DNA from: an uncultured Lachnospiraceae bacterium
Lineage (GTDB): Bacteria > Bacillota_A > Clostridia > Lachnospirales > Lachnospiraceae
DNA length: 12,461 bases
NCBI GenBank assembly: GCA_910585855.1
Contig: CAJUGZ010000116.1
Coordinates: 1-12,461, forward strand
Direction: 5' to 3'
Shown: positions 7,136-12,461 of the stretch, piece by piece
How the letters are laid out: every line of letters starts with the position of its first letter
Position numbering within the stretch: the stretch's first letter is position 1
The notes under the pieces: model-generated
Database searches by the model: none
The model's input: only the letters and a program-made list of their open reading frames with translations
What the model was told of the DNA's origin: nothing
Made by a program: the position numbers and the translations under genes

Positions 7136-8569
7136 CTATTGATTCAACATTTCTGTCAAAATTCGATTTACCATTCCGGGATCTGCCTTCCCTTTCATCG
7201 CTTTCATTGTCTGTCCCACCAAAAATCCCATGGCCTTTGTCTTTCCAGCACGATAGTCCTCCACTGACTGTGTATTTGCCAAAATTACTTCTTTTATCGT
7301 ACTGCGAAGAACCTCTTCATCATTTACCGTTTTCAATCCTTTCTCTTCTACATACTGTTCTGGATCGATATCCTCCCGAAAAATTACTTCAAACACATCC
7401 TTTGCCACTGTCCGATTAATTGTTCCTGCATCCAAAAGTGCAATTAACTTTGCTAAATGTGCCGGAGAAAAAGAAATTTCATCTACATCCTTTTCCTCTT
7501 CTTTTAACAGCCGCATCGCCTCTCCCATCAGCCAGTTCGAAACCTCTTTTGGTTTTTTACAAAGTGCAATCGTTTCTTCAAATAAATCTGCCATCTTCTT
7601 TGAGGAAGTCAAAATCAAAATATCATACTCTGGAATCTGATACTCCCTTTTATAACGTGCAATCTTTTCATCCCGAAGCTCTGGCTGCCTTTGTTTTACC
7701 TGCAAAAGCCATTGATCCGAAATCTCAATCGGCACTAAATCTGGTTCAGGAAAATACCGATAGTCCTGTGCATCTTCCTTTGAACGCATAGCATAAGAAT
7801 ATTCCTTATTGTCATCCCATCGTCTGGTTTCCTGTACCACCTGTTTTCCCTCTTCTAACAGTTCAATCTGCCTAGCCCGCTCCCCATCAATCGCTCTGGC
7901 AATCGCTTTAAAAGAATTTAAATTTTTCATCTCTGTCCGTGTTCCAAATGCTTCTGCCCCCGCTTCCCGAACCGAAAGATTGACATCTGCCCGCATCGAA
8001 CCCTCCTGCAGTTTACAATCCGAAGCCCCTAAATACTGAATAATCAATCTTAACTTATCCAAATAGGCAATTACTTCCTCTGCAGAACGCATATCCGGCT
8101 CAGACACAATTTCAATTAAAGGCACGCCGCTGCGGTTATAATCTACCAAAGAACAGTCCTCCCACTCGTCATGAATCAGCTTTCCGGCATCCTCCTCCAT
8201 ATGGATTTCATGAATCCCGATCTTCTTCTTTCCGGCTGCCGTTTCTATCTCTACACTGCCATTTACACAAATCGGAAGATATAGCTGAGAGATTTGATAG
8301 TTCTGCGGATTATCAGGATAAAAATAATTCTTTCTGTCAAACTTGCAGTATTGATTAATCCTACAGTTAGTAGCCAGTCCTACCGCCATAGCATATTCCA
8401 CTACCTGCTTATTTAATACCGGAAGCGATCCGGGCATCCCTGTACAGACCGGACAAGTATGTGTATTAGGTGCTCCTCCAAATGCCGTACTGCAGGAACA
8501 AAAAATCTTTGTCTTTGTCGCAAGCTCTACATGCACTTCCAGTCCAATTACGGTTTCATATTGTTTCAT
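7136..8569 (-). CDS. gatB: Asp-tRNA(Asn)/Glu-tRNA(Gln) amidotransferase subunit B
   Basis: GatB binds the mischarged tRNA and phosphorylates the Asp or Glu carboxyl, after which ammonia from GatA completes the amide. The 477-residue product has the catalytic-cradle start VIGLEVHVEL (7-16), the zinc-site cysteines C24, C26, C39 and C42 (CSC and CPVC), and the segments DRKNYFYPDNPQNYQISQ and DYNRSGVPLIEIV typical of the kinase-like domain. The C-terminal tail-and-YqeY-like region ends in PGMVNRILTEMLNQ. I chose ATG 8569, the usual MKQYETVIG end; a GTG at 8572 directly before it is an alternative. GAGGG lies upstream. The gap to gatA is 18 bases. Confidence 0.97.
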   Translation of the reverse strand: MKQYETVIGLEVHVELATKTKIFCSCSTAFGGAPNTHTCPVCTGMPGSLPVLNKQVVEYAMAVGLATNCRINQYCKFDRKNYFYPDNPQNYQISQLYLPICVNGSVEIETAAGKKKIGIHEIHMEEDAGKLIHDEWEDCSLVDYNRSGVPLIEIVSEPDMRSAEEVIAYLDKLRLIIQYLGASDCKLQEGSMRADVNLSVREAGAEAFGTRTEMKNLNSFKAIARAIDGERARQIELLEEGKQVVQETRRWDDNKEYSYAMRSKEDAQDYRYFPEPDLVPIEISDQWLLQVKQRQPELRDEKIARYKREYQIPEYDILILTSSKKMADLFEETIALCKKPKEVSNWLMGEAMRLLKEEEKDVDEISFSPAHLAKLIALLDAGTINRTVAKDVFEVIFREDIDPEQYVEEKGLKTVNDEEVLRSTIKEVILANTQSVEDYRAGKTKAMGFLVGQTMKAMKGKADPGMVNRILTEMLNQ

Positions 8570-8587
8570 CACTTTTCCCTCTTTCTT

Positions 8588-10066
8588 TTATCCAACCTCT
8601 TTTTTAGCAATCGGACATCTCTGATACGTTCTGCTCTGCTCCCATGTATAAGCTGCCCGTATAATTTTCTTCTCTTCAAAACAATTTCCAATAAGCTGCA
8701 TCCCTATCGGAAGCCCTTTTTCATCCACTCCGCACGGCACACTGATTCCGGGAAGTCCGGCAAGATTTACAGAAATCGTATAAATATCTCCCAAATACAT
8801 CTGAATCGGATCAGATAAACTCTCTCCCAACTTTGGCGCAGTCGCAGGTGATACAGGTGCAGCAATTACATCATATCTTTCAAATGCCCGATCAAATGCC
8901 TTCTTTATCAAAGCCTTTGTCTTTAACGCTTTCAGATAATAAGCATCATAATACCCGGAACTCAGCACAAAAGATCCCAGCATAATCCTTCTTTTTACCT
9001 CCGCTCCAAACCCTTCCGAACGAGTTCTCTTATACATAGCATGAAGTCCCTCATATTCCTCCGTACGATATCCATACTTTACTCCATCAAAGCGGGCTAA
9101 ATTGGAACTTGCCTCTGCAGAAGCAATAATATAATAAGCCGGAATCGCATACTCTACAAAATTCAGATCAAATTCTTCTACCAAAGCCCCTCTCTCTTCC
9201 AAAACCCGAATCGCCTTTTCAATCGCCGCCTTTACCTCTATATCCAAACCCTCTGTAAAATAATCCCTAGGTATCCCAATTCGAAGCCCTTTTACATCCT
9301 CCACTAAAGCAGAAGTAAAATCATAAGATTCCCGCTTTATCGAAGTACTGTCCTTCGAATCATAAGAAGCAACTGCCTCAAGAATTGCTGCACAGTCAGA
9401 AACATCCTTTGCAATCGGTCCAATCTGATCCAGCGAAGATCCATAGGCAATCAGCCCATAACGAGAAACCGTTCCATAAGTCGGCTTCAGCCCCGTAACC
9501 CCACAAAATGAACTAGGCTGCCGAATCGATCCGCCTGTATCCGATCCAAGTGCAAACGCACACTCCTCCGCCGCCACAGCCGCACAAGAACCACCAGAAG
9601 AACCACCGGGTACATATTCCGTATTCCAAGGATTTTTTGTCACTCCGTAATAAGAAGTTTCTGTTGTACTCCCCATAGCAAACTCATCCATATTAGTCTT
9701 TCCGATTAAAACCGCTCCTGCCTGCTCTAAATTCTGCATCGCCTCCGCTGAAAAAAAAGGAACAAAATTCTCTAAAATCTTAGAACTGCAAGTAGTCAAA
9801 ATCCCCTTTGTACAAATATTATCCTTCACCGCTACAGGAACTCCCGCTAAAATGCCGACCTCTTCCCCCGCATCAATCCGCCTCTGCACGGCTTCTGCCC
9901 GCCGAAACGCTCCCTCTCGATCTAAAGTAACATAGCTGTGCAAAACCGCTTCCTGTTTCTCTATATTTCGAAAAGCTGCCTCCACTGCCTCCCGAGCAGA
10001 AATCTCCCTTTGCCGAATCTTTTTTGCCAGCTCTACTGCCGTCAAAGCCATTATATCCATTTCCAT
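8588..10066 (-). CDS. gatA: Asp-tRNA(Asn)/Glu-tRNA(Gln) amidotransferase subunit A
   Basis: GatA is the glutaminase that releases ammonia from glutamine and channels it to GatB. The 492-residue protein belongs to the amidase-signature family. The Ser-cis-Ser-Lys triad is intact: Lys81 in VAVKDN, Ser156 in GGSSGGS and Ser180 in DTGGS. The length is usual. The start may be ATG 10066 (AAAGGA four to five bases away), ATG 10060 or ATG 10051; the upstream AAAGGA does not decide strongly. It lies 28 bases after gatC and 18 bases before gatB. Confidence 0.97.
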   Translation of the reverse strand: MEMDIMALTAVELAKKIRQREISAREAVEAAFRNIEKQEAVLHSYVTLDREGAFRRAEAVQRRIDAGEEVGILAGVPVAVKDNICTKGILTTCSSKILENFVPFFSAEAMQNLEQAGAVLIGKTNMDEFAMGSTTETSYYGVTKNPWNTEYVPGGSSGGSCAAVAAEECAFALGSDTGGSIRQPSSFCGVTGLKPTYGTVSRYGLIAYGSSLDQIGPIAKDVSDCAAILEAVASYDSKDSTSIKRESYDFTSALVEDVKGLRIGIPRDYFTEGLDIEVKAAIEKAIRVLEERGALVEEFDLNFVEYAIPAYYIIASAEASSNLARFDGVKYGYRTEEYEGLHAMYKRTRSEGFGAEVKRRIMLGSFVLSSGYYDAYYLKALKTKALIKKAFDRAFERYDVIAAPVSPATAPKLGESLSDPIQMYLGDIYTISVNLAGLPGISVPCGVDEKGLPIGMQLIGNCFEEKKIIRAAYTWEQSRTYQRCPIAKKEVG

Positions 10067-10094
10067 ATCTTCCTTTCTCTTTATCCTCTTTTAA

Positions 10095-10388
10095 TTACTC
10101 CACCGTCTTAGGAACAAAAAAACTCCCGTCCTTTTTCTTAGGCGCATTAGAAAGTATCGATTCTCTGTCATCTTTATTTTCCACAACATCTTCCCGAAAT
10201 ACATTTTTCACTGGAAATACATGGGACATCGGCTCTACTCCATCGGTATCTAACTCATTTAATTTATCAATATAGTCCAGCATACGCCCCATATCCTTTT
10301 TCGCCTGTTCCTTTTCCTCCTCTGAAAGCTCCAGCTTTGCTAAAATTCCAACATACTCAATCATTTCATCTGAAATTACATTTGCCAT
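10095..10388 (-). CDS. gatC: Asp-tRNA(Asn)/Glu-tRNA(Gln) amidotransferase subunit C
   Basis: GatC is the small subunit that wraps between GatA and GatB and stabilises the complex. From ATG 10388 it has 97 residues, the usual size. Visible family features are the N-terminal helix with AKLELSEEEKE, the MLDYIDKLNELDTDGVEPM segment, and a conserved tail ending in GSFFVPKTVE. ATG 10388 is preferred because GGAGG lies 8 bases upstream; an in-frame ATG at 10409 would add seven residues without a good site. It follows aspS after 36 bases. Confidence 0.96.
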   Translation of the reverse strand: MANVISDEMIEYVGILAKLELSEEEKEQAKKDMGRMLDYIDKLNELDTDGVEPMSHVFPVKNVFREDVVENKDDRESILSNAPKKKDGSFFVPKTVE

Positions 10389-10424
10389 TTTTCCAACCTC
10401 CAATTCCAACCCAAAAAACAGCCA

Positions 10425-11765
10425 CTAAGGCTCTAACCTTCCCAAATCTCTAGGAAACAGACAAGCTTCCCGTACATTTTCCGCTCCAACCAACTGCATC
10501 GTAAGCCGCTCTAACCCAATTCCAAGTCCTCCATGAGGCGGCATACCGCATCGAAAACAGCTTAAATACTGCTCCATCCCTTCCTGTTCCATTCCTCTCT
10601 TTTCCATTTTCTCTGCCAACATAGAAAAATCATGAATCCGCTGCCCCCCAGTCGTCACTTCCAACCCCTTATAAAGCAAATCAAAACTAAGTGTAAACGT
10701 AGCATCCTCCGGATCATCCATTGCATAAAAAGGTCGTTTCTTAGAAGGATAATGTGTTACAAATACAAAATCCGAACCATACTCTTCTTTTATATACTGC
10801 CCAATCAACGCCTCCTCCTCCGGCTCTAGATCATAAGGATTTCGAATCGGACGGCTATATTTCTCAGAAACTTTCTGCTTTGCCGTGTCAAACCGAATCT
10901 GAGGAATCCGGTCAACATCCGGCAGCAGCACCTCAAGCACATCTAACTCCCTCTTATAATCCGTTTCCAAAAGACGCATCATATACTGTAAAAACCCGGT
11001 TTCCATCGCCATAATCTCTTCAAACCCGTCAATATACCCCATCTCAAAATCCAAACTGGTATACTCATTTAAATGCCGCTTCGTATTGTGCTTTTCCGCC
11101 CGAAACACCGGTCCTGTTTCAAACACCCTCTCAAACACTCCCACCATCATCTGTTTATAAAACTGCGGACTCTGCTGTAAAATCGCCGATCTGTGAAAAT
11201 ATTCCAGCTTAAAAATATTTGCTCCACCCTCCGCCGATTTTGCACCAATCTTAGGAGTATGAATCTCTGTAAAACCCTGCTGATAAAGAAAATCCCGAAA
11301 CCCCCGAACAATCCCCTCCTGAATCCGAAATACCGCCCTCTCCCGAATATTGCGAAGCGCCACCGGACGATGATTTAACTTTGCCTCCAAAGAAGTATTC
11401 ATCTTCCACTTTGCCACAGAAAGCGGCAGTCCCTCACTAGGCACAGACAACACCTGTATCCCCTTAACATGAAGTTCAAATCCATACGGTGCTCGTTCCT
11501 CATAAGCCACTATCCCCTCCACTTCTACCGCAGCCTCTTCCCTTAAATCCTTATTCTTCTGCACCTCTTCCTTTCCTTCTCCCTCCAAAACACACTGCAC
11601 CAATCCCTCTCTCTTCCTTAAAATCAAAAACAATACTTCTCCCATATCCCGAATCGTATGCACTGCACCACACATCCGAACAACTTTTCCCTCCATTCCT
11701 CCTTCTCTGACAACATCAATCGAAACCCTCTCCTGTAACTTTACTCCTGTCAAATATTTCATCAT
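10425..11765 (-). CDS. aspS: Archaeal-type, probably non-discriminating aspartyl-tRNA synthetase
   Basis: This is a class IIb synthetase of 446 residues that attaches Asp to tRNA. It is the short archaeal-type form: the about 590-residue bacterial form with the GAD insertion is excluded by length. An OB-fold anticodon domain spans about 10-105. Catalytic motif 2 begins FRAEKHNTKRHLNEY (221-235), TTGGQRIHDF spans 371-380, and motif 3 is GLGIGLERL (413-421) followed by LFPRD. His36 (AVHTIRD) and Pro93 (RAPYGFE) align with the His/Pro pair linked to relaxed tRNA recognition in Deinococcus radiodurans AspRS2. So Asp-tRNA-Asn should be made and passed to GatCAB encoded just downstream. The start is ATG 11765 or the adjacent ATG 11762 with AGAGGAG upstream. 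A longer frame from 11936 runs through the T-box and is not real. Confidence 0.93.
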   Translation of the reverse strand: MMKYLTGVKLQERVSIDVVREGGMEGKVVRMCGAVHTIRDMGEVLFLILRKREGLVQCVLEGEGKEEVQKNKDLREEAAVEVEGIVAYEERAPYGFELHVKGIQVLSVPSEGLPLSVAKWKMNTSLEAKLNHRPVALRNIRERAVFRIQEGIVRGFRDFLYQQGFTEIHTPKIGAKSAEGGANIFKLEYFHRSAILQQSPQFYKQMMVGVFERVFETGPVFRAEKHNTKRHLNEYTSLDFEMGYIDGFEEIMAMETGFLQYMMRLLETDYKRELDVLEVLLPDVDRIPQIRFDTAKQKVSEKYSRPIRNPYDLEPEEEALIGQYIKEEYGSDFVFVTHYPSKKRPFYAMDDPEDATFTLSFDLLYKGLEVTTGGQRIHDFSMLAEKMEKRGMEQEGMEQYLSCFRCGMPPHGGLGIGLERLTMQLVGAENVREACLFPRDLGRLEP

Positions 11766-11835
11766 TCTACTCCTCTCTTTCCTAACTTTCAAAAATTTCT
11801 GCAACCAAATAGAAAAAATTCCCCTATTCATGCAC

Positions 11836-11870
11836 AAAAAAAGCCCCGGAATAATAAACTTTATTCCGGG
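11836..11870 (-). terminator. T-box regulated intrinsic terminator
   Basis: A perfect 10-bp stem CCCGGAATAA (11870-11861) with TTATTCCGGG (11854-11845), loop AGTTTA, is followed by GGC and seven T. The first CCC also belongs to the CGTCCC that pairs with the T-box bulge side, so terminator and antiterminator exclude each other. It ends about 70 bases before the aspS start codon. Confidence 0.92.
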
Positions 11871-12141
11871 ACGAAATGATTCAATAATTTCCCATTCCGC
11901 GGTACCACCCGCCTTAAAAGAGGACTCTGCCATCACAAAGTATCTCCCTCTTTCCTCTCAAATACGTAACGTGTATCACGGATATACCTACAACATCTTT
12001 ATTAGCCTGCTTTCAATATATCAGCTCCAGAGTGTTCCCACAACCGTCTTTTACCAAACAGCGCTCTCAGTCGGTGACGCTGTATTCCTGTCGGCTACTT
12101 CTCGGAAGGAGTCTCCTTCTTTGCCTTTCTTTTTTAACTTG
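11836..12141 (-). ncRNA. T-box riboswitch leader of aspS-gatCAB
   Basis: The invariant T-box GGGTGGTACCGCGG is at 11910-11897 on the minus strand, followed by CGTCCC (11872-11867), which can complete the antiterminator. Stem I is recognisable: basal helix CTTCCGAG (12108-12101) with CTCTGGAG (12032-12025, one mismatch), AAGTAG (12100-12095) facing the specifier loop, and an apical helix ACAGCG (12083-12078) with CGCTGT (12063-12058). The specifier strand reads GGGAACAC, so the triplet is AAC (Asn, 12036-12034) with GAA (Glu, 12037-12035) overlapping by two bases. No GAC (Asp) sits at this position. Uncharged tRNA should favour antitermination and raise aspS-gatCAB expression. The 5' end is inferred from the promoter. 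Confidence 0.93.
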
Positions 12142-12147
12142 TGTGTA

Positions 12148-12176
12148 ATGTTAGCACAATTATCTTAAAATTGCAA
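12148..12176 (-). promoter_or_regulatory. Promoter of the T-box/aspS operon
   Basis: On the minus strand TTGCAA (12176-12171) is separated by 17 bases from TAACAT (12153-12148), with TG one base before the -10 (an extended -10). Both hexamers match consensus at 4/6. An AT-rich stretch (12180-12204) lies upstream and may help as an UP-like element. Start of transcription is expected near 12141, just before Stem I of the T-box. Confidence 0.6.
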
Positions 12177-12222
12177 GAGGAAATTTAAAAATTTTCAATT
12201 AATCTTTTTATAACTTTTCAGA

Positions 12223-12373
12223 GGAGGACGCCAGATTTGAAAACGGTGGGCAGCCTGCTGTTCCGGTTTCCAAAAAGCAAGAAGTTCTAAGACTTCTGCC
12301 TTTTTATTTCTCCAGCCGGACAGACCGGGGCGCAATTCGCCCTCATTTCAGCCAAAACGAAACAAGTGTAAGG
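12223..12373 (-). repeat. Right copy of the 151-bp intergenic repeat
   Basis: The reverse complement of this segment aligns with 1-151 without gaps (18 differences counted by eye). In this orientation it holds better-paired hairpins than the left copy: GGGCG-AATTG-CGCCC, CCGG-TCTGT-CCGG, the AGAAGT/ACTTCT stem extended by GC pairs, and TTGGAAAC with GTTTTCAA. It ends 46 bases upstream of the aspS promoter -35. The two copies point toward each other across the 12-kb gene block. The outer boundary is set by where similarity can be followed, because the left copy meets the window edge. Confidence 0.85.
12271..12308. terminator. Bidirectional terminator-like hairpin in right repeat
   Basis: The stem GC(A)AGAAGT / ACTTCTGC (12277-12285 with 12292-12299, one bulged A) with a 6-base loop is flanked by five A on one side and five T on the other. 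On the + strand it is followed by CTTTTTATTT, on the minus strand by TTGCTTTTTGG. On the minus strand it could stop read-through from an upstream gene into the aspS promoter region. No + strand gene that would need it is visible. Confidence 0.5.
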
Positions 12374-12461
12374 AAGGATTTTACCAACCATAAGATAACC
12401 TCTTTTCTATCATCCGGGCTAAACACGCCCCTTTTTTTCACACCCTGCATGGAAGCAGGAT
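12374..12461. other. Edge segment with two small hairpins, no supported gene
   Basis: On the + strand GGGC (12416-12419) pairs with GCCC (12427-12430) and is followed by C and seven T, a short terminator-like element. A second stem CCTGC (12444-12448) with GCAGG (12455-12459) lies at the window edge. On the minus strand one frame is open from the edge to a stop at 12343-12345, inside the repeat, about 35 codons with a hydrophobic end. It could be the tail of a gene entering from outside or chance; I do not call it. Confidence 0.35.

Noticed and set aside
11766..11936. N-terminal extension of AspRS by 57 residues starting at 11936
   Set aside because: It is the translation of the T-box and terminator hairpin; the internal ATG at 11765 has a good ribosome binding site and gives the family length.
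11830..12168. Open frame of 112 codons on the + strand
   Set aside because: It is antisense to the T-box leader, has no good ribosome binding site and no family features.
1..12461. CRISPR array, tRNA, rRNA or insertion sequence
   Set aside because: No regularly spaced repeats, no cloverleaf or rRNA blocks seen, and no transposase frame; the only repeats are the inverted pair and the three decamers.

Overview
The window is a low-G+C, all-minus-strand block of housekeeping genes from a Gram-positive anaerobe of the Clostridia type. Placement in Lachnospiraceae or a close relative is my inference. It rests on the gene order pyrH-frr-uppS-cdsA-dxr-rseP, a T-box-controlled aspS-gatCAB operon, the MEP isoprenoid gene dxr, strong GGAGG-type ribosome binding sites and AT-rich spacers. 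I see no tRNA, rRNA, CRISPR array, phage gene or transposase.

Reading in the direction of transcription, from high to low coordinates: (1) 12374-12461 is a short edge segment with two small hairpins and no supported gene. (2) 12223-12373 is one copy of a 151-bp repeat. (3) 11836-12176 holds a sigma-A-type promoter and a T-box riboswitch ending in a strong terminator. (4) 7136-11765 holds aspS, gatC, gatA and gatB, closed by an intrinsic terminator at 7066-7122. (5) 5517-6908 is a MATE-family exporter gene. (6) 5411-5470 holds one or two promoters. (7) 175-5389 is the operon pyrH, frr, uppS, cdsA, dxr, rseP, with a terminator-like hairpin between frr and uppS. (8) 1-151 is a second copy of the 151-bp repeat, in opposite orientation, followed by three tandem 10-bp units that end four bases from the rseP stop codon.

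The upper operon makes amidated aminoacyl-tRNA. The AspRS is the short archaeal-type enzyme with the His/Pro pair linked to relaxed tRNA specificity, so it should mischarge tRNA-Asn with Asp, and GatCAB would convert this to Asn-tRNA-Asn (and Glu-tRNA-Gln to Gln-tRNA-Gln). The T-box specifier loop carries the overlapping triplets GAA (Glu) and AAC (Asn), which fits control by uncharged tRNA-Asn and perhaps tRNA-Glu. The lower operon joins UMP phosphorylation (PyrH), ribosome recycling (Frr), undecaprenyl diphosphate synthesis (UppS), CDP-diacylglycerol synthesis (CdsA), the first committed MEP step (Dxr) and an intramembrane site-2 protease (RseP). These link isoprenoid supply, cell-wall lipid carrier, phospholipid synthesis and membrane-stress proteolysis.

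The genes are ordinary for this group. The least explained element is the pair of inverted 151-bp repeats (about 88% identical without gaps) that brackets the whole 12-kb block and has conserved hairpin potential, including a bidirectional terminator-like stem. I found no evidence of a new multi-gene system.
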